Assembly (NCBI GenBank): GCA_013695715.1
Contig: JACCZZ010000089.1
Location: 1 to 11,833, forward strand
DNA from: Chitinophagales bacterium
Lineage (GTDB): Bacteria; Bacteroidota; Bacteroidia; Chitinophagales; UBA10324
Length of the DNA: 11,833 nt
Direction of reading: 5' to 3'
Shown here: positions 1 through 7,417 of the stretch, piece by piece
How the letters are laid out: the number at the start of each line of letters is the position of its first letter
Numbering within the stretch: the stretch's first letter is position 1
Notes under the pieces: model-generated
Databases searched by the model: none
What the model was told of the DNA's origin: nothing
Seen by the model: only the letters and a program-made list of their open reading frames with translations
Position numbers and translations under genes: made by a program

Positions 1-52
1 GCCTTTTACACTTCATTAAAATAAATTGAATGTTCTTGAAAAAGTAATATTC

Positions 53-1246
53 TTAAGCTGCAAGTACCTTATTTACAAGCTCTGCGGCCTCCCTCAATTC
101 AATGGCTGAATACACCTTTAACGCTGATTTGTCAATAAGATCTTTAGCAAGCTCTGCATTAGTGCCTTGCAACCTTACGATAATAGGTACATGAATGCTG
201 CCAATACTATGATATGCATCAACTATTCCCTGTGCTACTCTATCACACCGTACAATGCCTCCGAAAATATTAATTAAAATCGCTTTTACATTGTTATCAG
301 AAAGAATGATCCTGAAACCTGCTTCAGTTGTCTGTGCATTTGCCGTTCCTCCTACATCCAGGAAGTTTGCCGGCGCACCTCCCGCAAGCTTTATCATGTC
401 CATCGTTGCCATTGCCAATCCGGCTCCGTTCACCATGCAACCTACATTCCCATCCAACTTAATAAAATTCAGGTTATATTTTCCAGCTTCTACTTCAGCA
501 GGCTCTTCTTCAGTTATATCCCGGAGATCTGCATACCCTGGGTGGCGAAACAGTGCATTGTCGTCAAGTTTTACCTTGGCATCAACGGCAAGAATTCTAT
601 TGTCAGCCATCTTTAATGTTGGATTGATTTCAATCAAAGCAGCATCGAGGTTAGTATAAGCCTTATACACGCTGGTTACAAAAGTGACCATGTTTTTATA
701 GGCCTCTCCTGTTAATCCAAAATCAAAAGCAATCTTTCGTGCCTGATAAGGTTGTAAGCCAAGATTTGGATGGATCCATTCCTTATATATTTTTTCAGGT
801 GTCTTCTCCGCAACTGCTTCAATGTCCATACCTCCTTCCGTAGAATAGATAATAACATTCCTTTGCCTCTCCCGATCGAGAAGCATGCTCATGTAAAATT
901 CTTTACGGTCTGCTTCATCGCCCAAATACACATCTTCAGCTATAAGGATTTTGTTGACGCGCTTGCCAGCGGCACCCGTTTGAGGCGTGATTAGCTGCAT
1001 GCCGAGGATTTGTTCTGCTTTCTCTTTCACCTTATCAAGTGTTGTAGCAACCTTTACTCCACCTCCTTTACCGCGTCCACCCGCATGTATTTGCGCTTTA
1101 ACTACCCAAACCTGAGCACCACGTTCATGCTTTAGACGCTTGGCGGCATCTACGGCCGCATCTACGGAAACTGCTGCGATTCCTTCCTGAATCGGAACCT
1201 CATATTGCTTTAGTAAATCTTTTGCTTGGTATTCGTGGAGATTCAT
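53..1246 (-). CDS. sucC: Succinyl-CoA synthetase (ADP-forming) subunit beta
   Basis: This is the beta subunit of succinate-CoA ligase. With SucD it interconverts succinyl-CoA and succinate while making a nucleoside triphosphate, in the cytoplasmic TCA cycle. The protein has 397 residues, close to the usual ~390, and begins with the family hallmark MNLHEYQAKDLL. An ATP-grasp domain fills about residues 2-245, with the lysine/glycine-rich segment KAQIHAGGRGKGGGVK at 50-65 and likely Mg-binding residues E206, N208 and D222 (EINPT...VDAKV). The C-terminal ligase/CoA domain carries GNVGCMVNGAGLAM (266-279), FLDVGGTA (295-302) and NIFGGIVRCD (326-335). The ATG is fixed by the N-terminal motif, and no clear Shine-Dalgarno site precedes it. 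SucD is not adjacent downstream within the visible 52 nt, so the subunits may be encoded apart; this is inferred from a very short flank. The gene diverges from the LolD-type gene across a 229-nt gap. Confidence 0.97.
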   Translation of the reverse strand: MNLHEYQAKDLLKQYEVPIQEGIAAVSVDAAVDAAKRLKHERGAQVWVVKAQIHAGGRGKGGGVKVATTLDKVKEKAEQILGMQLITPQTGAAGKRVNKILIAEDVYLGDEADRKEFYMSMLLDRERQRNVIIYSTEGGMDIEAVAEKTPEKIYKEWIHPNLGLQPYQARKIAFDFGLTGEAYKNMVTFVTSVYKAYTNLDAALIEINPTLKMADNRILAVDAKVKLDDNALFRHPGYADLRDITEEEPAEVEAGKYNLNFIKLDGNVGCMVNGAGLAMATMDMIKLAGGAPANFLDVGGTANAQTTEAGFRIILSDNNVKAILINIFGGIVRCDRVAQGIVDAYHSIGSIHVPIIVRLQGTNAELAKDLIDKSALKVYSAIELREAAELVNKVLAA

Positions 1247-1265
1247 TCGTATTTTAAGAAGCGAT

Positions 1266-1273
1266 CAAAAATA
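1266..1273 (-). promoter_or_regulatory. Candidate Bacteroidota -7 element for sucC
   Basis: On the minus strand this reads TATTTTTG, a full match to the Bacteroidota sigma-A -7 consensus TAnnTTTG. It lies 19 nt upstream of the sucC ATG. A TTG that could act as the -33 element is at 1298-1300, but the 24-nt spacing is slightly long. The implied leader would be only about 10-15 nt. The match is seen directly; promoter activity is inferred. Confidence 0.33.
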
Positions 1274-1475
1274 CTCGGAATAATCTGAATACTAAAACAA
1301 CTTAAATGTAAAAAGATGTGCAGGCATATTCATTATCACTAAGAATATTGCAAAAGGTGTTTCTTTGCCTGAAGGATATTGATGATCATCTCTGTAAAAC
1401 TCAGAATATTATTTGCAAAATTCTAATTGCAAGAAGACACTTATGTTATGACCGTTTATGCTTTGAAATTATATT

Positions 1476-2138
1476 ATGAGTAGCTTCATTAAAGCAGCTA
1501 ACCTACAAAAAAGTTATGGTGGCCTCCGCATTCTGAAGGGTGTAAATCTGGATATTACAAAAGGTGAAGTGGTTTCCATTGTAGGTCCTTCAGGAGCGGG
1601 AAAAAGCACCTTGTTGCACATTCTTGGAACACTCGACAGGGCCAATGAAGGAAAGGTTTGGTATAATGGAGTGGATGTATTTCAATTGAGCAATAAAAAA
1701 TTAGGAACATTTAGAAATCAATCTATTGGCTTTGTATTTCAATTTCATCACTTGCTTCCTGAATTCACAGCAATTGAAAATGTATCTATTCCTGCCTTAA
1801 TAGGTCATCGTGACACTAAAGAAACTAAGAAAAAAGCCGAAGAATTACTGAGTTACCTGGGCTTGCAGTCTCGCTTAAACCATAAGCCTGCTGAACTTTC
1901 AGGAGGGGAGCAGCAGCGTGTAGCAGTTGCCCGTGCTCTCATTAACGATCCGAAGGTAATTCTTGCCGATGAACCCTCCGGCAATCTGGATTCTGACTCA
2001 GCCCGTGATCTGCATCAGCTTTTCTTTAACCTGCGTGAAAAATTAAATCAAACTTTTGTGATTGTTACTCACAATGAGGAACTGGCAAATCTTGCCGACA
2101 GGAAGTTGATGATGAGGGACGGTCTGATAGTATCTTAA
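1476..2138 (+). CDS. lolD: LolD-type ABC transporter ATP-binding protein
   Basis: This is a 220-residue stand-alone nucleotide-binding subunit of the LolD/MacB group. In characterised systems LolD powers LolCE, which extracts lipoproteins from the inner membrane for delivery to LolA. Visible motifs are Walker [10 protein letters not shown] (37-45), the Q-loop with the LolD-like segment [16 protein letters not shown] (Q89), signature LSGGEQQR (141-148), Walker [13 protein letters not shown] (161-172) and H-loop H199. Length and motifs are complete. No permease gene lies beside it, so the partner must be encoded elsewhere; in Bacteroidota, unlinked LolD-like ATPases are common (general knowledge). 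The ATG sits in an AT-rich context without a Shine-Dalgarno site. recQ follows on the same strand after 90 nt. A MacB-like or other exporter role cannot be excluded without the permease. Confidence 0.87.
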   Translation: MSSFIKAANLQKSYGGLRILKGVNLDITKGEVVSIVGPSGAGKSTLLHILGTLDRANEGKVWYNGVDVFQLSNKKLGTFRNQSIGFVFQFHHLLPEFTAIENVSIPALIGHRDTKETKKKAEELLSYLGLQSRLNHKPAELSGGEQQRVAVARALINDPKVILADEPSGNLDSDSARDLHQLFFNLREKLNQTFVIVTHNEELANLADRKLMMRDGLIVS

Positions 2139-2228
2139 GCCATTATAGAATTAAGAATACTCTGAGAGAATCACCAATATTATATTTATTTTAGAATTCT
2201 TAGTTGTACGTGTTCTTGAGTAAATTGT

Positions 2229-4133
2229 ATGTCTAACAACGAGATATTAAAAAAGTATTGGGGGTATTCTGCTTTTCGCAGATTACAGGAAGATATTATA
2301 AACTCTGTAATGGCTGGCAATGATACTCTTGCACTGATGCCTACAGGTGGCGGAAAATCAATGTGCTTTCAGGTGCCTGCCCTTGCAAAAGAAGGAACTT
2401 GCATTGTGGTGTCTCCTCTAATTGCTTTAATGAAAGATCAGGTAGCAAATTTAAGGAAAAGAGATATTAAAGCTATGGCAATATATAGCGGAATGACCAA
2501 AATGGAAATTGATCAGGCCCTGGATAATTGTATTTATGGCAATTATAAGTTTTTATATGTGTCACCTGAAAGGCTTGCCACTGAGATAATGCAGGTGCGG
2601 GCAGCGAAAATGAATGTTAATCTGCTTGCTGTAGATGAGGCACACTGTATCTCTCAATGGGGTTACGATTTTCGTCCACCTTACCTTAAAATTTCATTGT
2701 TCAGAGAAATCATTCCTAAAGTTCCGGTGATCGCATTAACAGCAACAGCGACTTCGGTTGTAGTTACTGACATTTGCGAAAAGCTGAAATTTAGGAACAA
2801 GCAGATTTTCCAAAAAAGCTTCGAGAGAAAGAATCTCTCCTATTCCACATTATTTGAAGAAAACAAAAATCTGCGGCTGGTTAAAATGCTAGAAAAAGTA
2901 CCAGGCACCGCAATAGTATACGTGCGTAACAGAAGAAAGACCAGAGAGATTTCTGAATTCCTAGAGAAGAAAAAGATCAGCTCAGATTATTATCATGCAG
3001 GTCTCGATCATACCCGAAGGTCGATTATACAAGATGAATGGATGAAGAACAAGGCGCGCGTTATAGTGTGTACTAATGCTTTTGGAATGGGCATTGATAA
3101 ACCAGATGTTCGAATGGTAGTGCATATGGATGTGCCGGATGATATTGAATCATATTTTCAGGAGGCTGGCCGCGCCGGCAGAGATGGGAGAAAATCTTTT
3201 GCGGTTTTGCTTTACAACAACAGTGATCTTATAGAGCTAACCAATCGGCTAACTAATAGCTTGCCTACGGTAGACCAATTGCGAAAAATCTACCAGTCAG
3301 TGGCAAACGATTTTCAATTGGCTATAGGATCCGGGGAGAATGTCAGTTTTGATTTTGACCTTGTGAAGTTTTGTAAATCCCATCATTACTCTCCTTTAGA
3401 AACCTTGCGTGGGCTGAAGCTGCTTGAGCAGGAGGGATTTATAGCTATTACAGATGCGGTATACATTCCAGCAAGACTCATGATAACAGTTAACAAGGAG
3501 GTACTCTATAAGTTTGAAGTTGAGAATCAAAAATATGAACTGCTAATCAGAACATTGCTGCGGTCATATTCTGGAATATTCGAAGAATTTATAATGATCA
3601 ATGAAGAAGAACTTGCACAATACACAGGCCTTTCACGGGAGCAGGTGATCAAATATTTGGCTGAGCTGCAGCAGTTCCATTTACTACAATATGAATCTCA
3701 AAAGGATGCACCCCAAATTGTTTTTACGCTACCCCGAGCAGACAGCGAACAGATGCTTTTTGATATCGCTTTATTAAATCGCCGAAAGCAGGCACATGAA
3801 TCCCGTCTAACTGCCATGAGGCAATACCTTATAACAGATACTACATGCAGAAGTCAGTTTTTGCTGTCTTATTTTTGTGAAGAAACGCCTGCGCGATGCG
3901 GTATTTGCGATGTATGTCTGAAGCGGAATAAGCTTGAGCTTTCAGATTTAGAATTTGAGCAGATCACACAACATCTGGAAAATTTGCTGAGTGCGCAACC
4001 TTTTAGCATCTCTGAGATTATTGATCAGACACCAGAACTGCGTGAGCAAAAAGTTTTGCAAACGATACAATGGCTCATAGACAATGATGAATTACATATG
4101 AATGAAAAGAATCAGCTTATCTTCCGTTCCTGA
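2229..4133 (+). CDS. recQ: RecQ-family ATP-dependent DNA helicase, short form
   Basis: This is a superfamily 2, 3'-to-5' DNA helicase of the RecQ family, acting in recombination and repair. The core holds motif I MPTGGGKS (37-44, K43), motif Ia VVSPLIALMKDQV (60-72), motif II with the aromatic loop DEAHCISQWGYDFRPPY (136-152), motif III ALTATAT (169-175), motif V around CTNAFGMGIDKPDVR (281-295) and motif VI QEAGRAGRDG (311-320). A RecQ zinc site C-x16-C-x2-C-x2-C is present at C540, C557, C560 and C563. It lies about 220 residues after motif VI, whereas in E. coli RecQ it comes soon after the core. The intervening segment has winged-helix-like stretches near 375-412 and 455-500, and another possible one follows the zinc site at 575-632. 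No HRDC domain is visible. The protein is shorter than the ~700-residue HRDC-containing RecQ, and probably belongs to the second, short RecQ type of Bacteroidota (inference). A classical longer recQ may exist elsewhere. Confidence 0.93.
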   Translation: MSNNEILKKYWGYSAFRRLQEDIINSVMAGNDTLALMPTGGGKSMCFQVPALAKEGTCIVVSPLIALMKDQVANLRKRDIKAMAIYSGMTKMEIDQALDNCIYGNYKFLYVSPERLATEIMQVRAAKMNVNLLAVDEAHCISQWGYDFRPPYLKISLFREIIPKVPVIALTATATSVVVTDICEKLKFRNKQIFQKSFERKNLSYSTLFEENKNLRLVKMLEKVPGTAIVYVRNRRKTREISEFLEKKKISSDYYHAGLDHTRRSIIQDEWMKNKARVIVCTNAFGMGIDKPDVRMVVHMDVPDDIESYFQEAGRAGRDGRKSFAVLLYNNSDLIELTNRLTNSLPTVDQLRKIYQSVANDFQLAIGSGENVSFDFDLVKFCKSHHYSPLETLRGLKLLEQEGFIAITDAVYIPARLMITVNKEVLYKFEVENQKYELLIRTLLRSYSGIFEEFIMINEEELAQYTGLSREQVIKYLAELQQFHLLQYESQKDAPQIVFTLPRADSEQMLFDIALLNRRKQAHESRLTAMRQYLITDTTCRSQFLLSYFCEETPARCGICDVCLKRNKLELSDLEFEQITQHLENLLSAQPFSISEIIDQTPELREQKVLQTIQWLIDNDELHMNEKNQLIFRS

Positions 4134-4158
4134 TATAATCCATAGCATAACTAATGAA

Positions 4159-4224
4159 AGTAGGGTCTGTACTTTCCAGCCCAATTCCATTATTTACTGG
4201 TTACATAAAGTCTGCTGCCCTACT
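4159..4224 (+). other. Nested imperfect inverted repeat (potential RNA stem-loop)
   Basis: Three pairs of complementary arms nest in order in the 128-nt gap between recQ and the next gene. They are AGTAGGG (4159-4165) with CCCTACT (4218-4224), ACTTT (4171-4175) with AAAGT (4207-4211), and CCAG (4176-4179) with CTGG (4197-4200), leaving a 17-nt loop. Small internal loops and a 6-nt bulge separate the arms. No T-tract follows on either strand, so it is not a standard rho-independent terminator. The pairing is read directly from the sequence; any function is unknown and chance is possible. Confidence 0.3.
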
Positions 4225-4239
4225 ACAGGTTACCATTAC

Positions 4240-4247
4240 TACTTTTG
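4240..4247 (+). promoter_or_regulatory. Candidate -7 element for the glycosyltransferase pair
   Basis: TACTTTTG matches the Bacteroidota -7 consensus TAnnTTTG exactly and lies 14 nt before the GTG start at 4262. The upstream -33 region offers only a CTG (4215-4217, 22-nt spacing) in place of TTG. Transcription would start only a few bases before the GTG, giving a very short leader. This would let the two glycosyltransferase genes be expressed independently of recQ. Activity is inferred. Confidence 0.33.
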
Positions 4248-4261
4248 AATCAAACTAGCGA

Positions 4262-5356
4262 GTGGACCGCATCATTTTTACTATAATCAATGATCTGACC
4301 TATGACCAACGCATGCACCGCATTTGCACCTCACTATGTAATGCAGGTTATGAGGTTTTGCTTATAGGAAGAAAATTAAAAGACAGTGTTCCTCTTCAGG
4401 ATAAGCCTTTCAGACATAAAAGATTAAATCTTTTTTTTACACAAGGGAAAATCTTTTATATAGAATATAATATCCGATTGTTTTGGTATTTGCTGTTTAC
4501 ATCATTTGATGTCGTTTGCGGAATTGACCTTGATACCATCCTCCCATGTTATTTTATTTCAAAATGGAAAAAGAAAAAATGTGTTTATGATGCACATGAA
4601 TTATTTCCGGAACTGCCTGAGGTAATTGGCAGACCCTTCACTAAAAAAATATGGCTTCTCATAGAAAGATTTTCAGTTTCCAATATTAATAACTGGTATA
4701 CTGTAAGTAATGGTTTAGCTAATTATTTCTTTAAGCATTACAACAGGAAGTTTAATGTCATAAGAAATCTTCCATTGCTGGATGAACATTTCTCCTTGAA
4801 TCTTTCTGTAGCGGATAATAGTTTTATATTTTATCAGGGTGCTCTCAATGATGGACGTGGCCTGGAACAATTGATTGATGCGATGGAAGATATGCCATGG
4901 AAATTAATATTGGCGGGAGAAGGTGATCTGTCGAACCAGTTACGCAAGCTTGTTGCAGAGAAAAAATTATCGGCGCAAATAGAATTTCTCGGAAGAAAAC
5001 AACCCAGGGAGCTTAGAGTACTTACAAGTCAATCTTATATTGGCGTGAACCTGCTTGAAAATAAGGGACTCAGTTATTATTATTCTCTTGCTAATAAGTT
5101 CTTTGATTATGTACAGGCTGGCATACCTGTAATCACCATGAAATTCCCTGAGTATGAGAAATTAAATCAGGAGTATGAGGTGGCATTACTCATTGATGAT
5201 CTTAAAAAAAGCACCATCAAAAACGCTATTCAGAAGCTGTATTACAACAAAGATTACTATTTTCGTCTGCAGGAAAACTGTTTGCGCGCAAGGCTCGAAT
5301 GGAACTGGCAGAAGGAAGAGCAAAAATTGCTTTCTTTCTACCAACAATTGCAATGA
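4262..5356 (+). CDS. GT-B glycosyltransferase, family 4-like
   Basis: This is a cytoplasmic or membrane-associated sugar transferase, probably using a nucleotide-sugar donor to build a surface polysaccharide or lipid-linked glycan. The acceptor and sugar cannot be read from the sequence. It has 364 residues in a two-domain GT-B layout. The N-terminal half starts IIFTIINDLTYDQRMHRICT (4-23) and contains YDAHELFPELPEV (109-121). The hinge region has YTVSNGLA (146-153), and the C-terminal domain starts near FIFYQGALNDGRGLEQLI (188-205), with LILAGEGDL (215-223) and IEFLGRK (240-246). The donor-site region NLLENKGLSYYYSLANKFFDYVQAGIPVI replaces the usual EX7E spacing, with NKFFDY where the second Glu usually lies. 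The start is GTG: an in-frame TAG lies at 4256-4258, and the next ATG would remove the first beta strand. Its stop overlaps the next gene's start (ATGA), implying translational coupling. Confidence 0.85.
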   Translation: MDRIIFTIINDLTYDQRMHRICTSLCNAGYEVLLIGRKLKDSVPLQDKPFRHKRLNLFFTQGKIFYIEYNIRLFWYLLFTSFDVVCGIDLDTILPCYFISKWKKKKCVYDAHELFPELPEVIGRPFTKKIWLLIERFSVSNINNWYTVSNGLANYFFKHYNRKFNVIRNLPLLDEHFSLNLSVADNSFIFYQGALNDGRGLEQLIDAMEDMPWKLILAGEGDLSNQLRKLVAEKKLSAQIEFLGRKQPRELRVLTSQSYIGVNLLENKGLSYYYSLANKFFDYVQAGIPVITMKFPEYEKLNQEYEVALLIDDLKKSTIKNAIQKLYYNKDYYFRLQENCLRARLEWNWQKEEQKLLSFYQQLQ

Positions 5357-6498
5357 GTCATCAGCTACACATCATCTCATTCAATATTCCTTATCCACCC
5401 GATTATGGCGGAGTGATGGATGTCTTTTATAAGATCAAGGCTCTTTTTGATCTTGGTATAAAAATTAATCTGCATTGTTTTGAATATGGACGCAAGGAGG
5501 CAGAGGTTCTAAATCAACTGTGTGACAATGTATATTATTATAAGCGTGAGCACAGCTTCCGCGACTTTACCTCATCTACTCCCTATATTGTTAAGACAAG
5601 AAAATCCAGCGAACTTTTAAACAACCTTACTGGTGATGATGCTCCAATTTTGTTTGAAGGTTTGCACACCTGCTATTACCTCGACCATGATGATCTGAAA
5701 CACCGCACTAAAGCAGTGCGCATGCACAATGTGGAATGGGATTACTATCGTCACCTTAGTAAAAATGAAAGCAGCATGATCAGGCGGTTTTATTTTTTTA
5801 CTGAATCTATTAAACTGAAAAATTTTGAAAAAATATTATCCTCTGCAAACCACCTTCTTCCAATATCGAGAAATGATTATGAATACCTAAATAAAAAATT
5901 TGACAACGTCATGTATATGCCTGCGTTTCATCCAAACGAGGATGTTCTCTCACTTGGTGGCAAAGGCGAATATATATTATACCATGGAAATTTGGCGGTT
6001 GTGGAAAATAACCAGGCCGCTCTGTTTCTTGTTAGTAAAATCTTCAATGACCTGAATCTTAAACTCATCATTGCTGGTTCAGAACCGTCAACAATGCTTG
6101 TAAATGCTGTGAAGAATAGCACGAATGTGGAATTTCGGATTGATGGAGGAGAGGTGGAGATGATGCGTTTGATTCGAAATGCACACATCAACTTGTTACC
6201 TACTTTCCAGAATACAGGCACAAAACTGAAGTTGCTCAATGCACTTTTCAATGGCAGGTTTGTAGTTGTAAACACACCTATGATAGAAAACACAGGTCTG
6301 GAAAACCTTTGCATTATCCGCGATACAACAGAGGAAATAAAGCAGGCATTACAACAGTTTATGTCAGTACCCTTTGAACTGGGAGAAGCTGAGAAGCGTC
6401 GCCATGTTATGGCTGAGTTGTATTCAAATAAAAAAAATGCAGGCAAGCTAATGTCTCTGTTTTTTAATGTAAGCCAGATTAATCAGGCTGTTTCATAA
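5353..6498 (+). CDS. GT-B glycosyltransferase, second of pair
   Basis: This is a 381-residue glycosyltransferase of the GT4/GT1 type, unlike its neighbour in detail. The N-terminal domain begins QLHIISFNIPYPPDYGGVMD (4-23), where the PPDYGG loop resembles the donor/acceptor glycine loop of GT-B enzymes. The family-typical RMHNVEWDYYRHL follows at 123-135. The C-terminal domain starts around YILYHGNLAVVENNQAALFL (207-226), with LIIAGSEPS (238-246), HINLLPTFQNTGTKLKLLNA (278-297) and FVVVNTPMIENTG (303-315). The start chosen is the ATG at 5353, inside the ATGA that also ends the upstream gene. A longer reading from 5299 would overlap the upstream coding region by 58 nt, and its extra residues do not look like a GT-B N terminus. 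The 3' end overlaps convergent ftsE by 16 nt. The pair probably serves one glycan pathway; the substrate is unknown. Confidence 0.85.
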   Translation: MSHQLHIISFNIPYPPDYGGVMDVFYKIKALFDLGIKINLHCFEYGRKEAEVLNQLCDNVYYYKREHSFRDFTSSTPYIVKTRKSSELLNNLTGDDAPILFEGLHTCYYLDHDDLKHRTKAVRMHNVEWDYYRHLSKNESSMIRRFYFFTESIKLKNFEKILSSANHLLPISRNDYEYLNKKFDNVMYMPAFHPNEDVLSLGGKGEYILYHGNLAVVENNQAALFLVSKIFNDLNLKLIIAGSEPSTMLVNAVKNSTNVEFRIDGGEVEMMRLIRNAHINLLPTFQNTGTKLKLLNALFNGRFVVVNTPMIENTGLENLCIIRDTTEEIKQALQQFMSVPFELGEAEKRRHVMAELYSNKKNAGKLMSLFFNVSQINQAVS

Positions 6499-7175
6499 AC
6501 AGAGGTATCCAGCACTCTTCCGTTTTCGCATTTCAAAGTACGGGAGGGAATTTTCTGAATCGTCATGAAATCATGTGAAGCAATAAGCACTGCTGTGTTC
6601 GATTCTCGGCTTATTTCCATCAGTAATCGCAGAATTTCATCTGACGTATCAGGGTCAAGATTGCCTGTTGGCTCATCGGCAAGAATAAGCTCAGGGTGAT
6701 TTAGCAATGCCCTTGCTATTACAACCCTTTGCTGCTCTCCTCCTGAAAGCTCATGAGGCATCTTGAAGCCCTTTGTTTTTAATCCTACCATGTCAAGCAC
6801 TTCAGCAATCCTGCTTTTCATTTTAGATGAGCTTTTCCAACCGGTTGCGTACAAAACGAAGCTTAGATTATCTTCTATGCTTCTATCTGTGAGCAACTGA
6901 AAATCCTGAAAGACGATGCCTAAATTTCTTCTAAGGTATGGCAGCTTTCTCCATGTGAGCGCCCGCAAATCATGACCTGCCACAAAACCCTGCCCTGAGG
7001 CTAACGGCAGGTCTCCATAAAGAACTTTTAATAAGGAACTTTTGCCACTACCTGTTTTGCCGATCAGGTATACGAATTCACCTTTTCTGATAGTGATGTT
7101 TACGTTACTTAAAATCAGCGTTTGCTGCTGATAAATTACTACATCCTTTAGCTCAATGATTACCTGGTCTTCCAT
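6483..7175 (-). CDS. ftsE: Cell division ATP-binding protein FtsE
   Basis: This is the 230-residue ABC ATPase that, with the membrane protein FtsX, controls peptidoglycan hydrolases at the division site. Motifs are Walker A GKTGSGKSS (39-47), Q-loop FQDFQLLTDRSIEDNLSFVL (89-108), signature LSGGEQQR (143-150), Walker B LILADEPTGNLD (163-174) and H-loop H201. The string FQDFQLLTDR...NLSFVLYATGW is the feature that marks FtsE rather than LolD or another MacB-like ATPase. No ftsX lies next to it in the window; unlinked ftsE and ftsX are usual in Bacteroidota (general knowledge). A small gene precedes it by 38 nt on the same strand, probably in one transcript. Its last codons and stop (TGA) run antiparallel through the end of the second glycosyltransferase. 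Confidence 0.9.
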   Translation of the reverse strand: MEDQVIIELKDVVIYQQQTLILSNVNITIRKGEFVYLIGKTGSGKSSLLKVLYGDLPLASGQGFVAGHDLRALTWRKLPYLRRNLGIVFQDFQLLTDRSIEDNLSFVLYATGWKSSSKMKSRIAEVLDMVGLKTKGFKMPHELSGGEQQRVVIARALLNHPELILADEPTGNLDPDTSDEILRLLMEISRESNTAVLIASHDFMTIQKIPSRTLKCENGRVLDTSVYETA

Positions 7176-7213
7176 TTTTCTTCACATTAGATCAGTTCTA
7201 TAGAATGTTTTTA

Positions 7214-7417
7214 TTAGATCTGAATTTTTTTCATTCTTCCAAAGGGAAGGGATTCAATAATCCTTTTCATCTCCACCTGTTTTTCTCCTAATCCTATTTT
7301 CTTTAAAGCCTCTTCTGGTCTGTCTGCCCTGAAATATGCCAACAACGTAAATTGATCATCCCGTATTTGAATGTAGTCAGGAATTTTAACTTTCCCACGT
7401 ATCTTCATGATATACAT
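7214..7417 (-). CDS. Conserved-looking small protein upstream of ftsE, function unknown
   Basis: This is a 67-residue basic protein (about 15 Lys/Arg against 9 Asp/Glu) with no signal peptide or membrane segment. The sequence suggests an N-terminal beta-rich part (KIRGKVKIPDYIQIRDDQFT) followed by a helix around RPEEALKKIGL and a closing RIIESLPFGRMKKIQI. I cannot assign a named domain. It resembles small proteins I associate with ftsE in Chitinophagales, but that is recollection and not a search. Two ATGs are possible: 7417 (MYIMKIRG) and 7408 (MKIRG); the second gives a 64-residue protein and may be the true start. The composition reads as real protein, no longer ORF competes, and the 38-nt spacing to ftsE suggests an operon. 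It diverges from the antiporter gene. Confidence 0.65.
   Translation of the reverse strand: MYIMKIRGKVKIPDYIQIRDDQFTLLAYFRADRPEEALKKIGLGEKQVEMKRIIESLPFGRMKKIQI

Noticed and set aside
255..994. Plus-strand ORFs inside sucC
   Set aside because: They are antisense shadows of a strongly supported sucC and have no protein-like motifs.
2152..2202. Inverted repeat TAAGAAT/ATTCTTA between lolD and recQ
   Set aside because: The 7-bp AT-rich arms are separated by a 37-nt loop with no nested pairing; chance is likely.
4431..4438. T8 homopolymer in the first glycosyltransferase as a phase-variation tract
   Set aside because: Tracts of 7-8 T or A also occur in the antiporter, mlaD and the second glycosyltransferase, so this reflects base composition. 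The frame is intact and the tract is short for slippage switching.
5299..5352. Longer start for the second glycosyltransferase (18 extra residues)
   Set aside because: It overlaps the upstream coding region by 58 nt, and the extra residues do not resemble a GT-B N terminus. The ATG at 5353 within ATGA fits the family and the operon.
5928..6446. 172-codon minus-strand ORF opposite the second glycosyltransferase
   Set aside because: It is antisense to the conserved C-terminal GT-B domain, and its translation has low-complexity, shadow-like composition.
7186..7220. ATTAGATC direct repeat flanking the palindrome TTCTATAGAA before ftsE
   Set aside because: Roughly ten 10-nt palindromes are expected by chance in a window this size, and the second repeat copy overlaps a stop codon.
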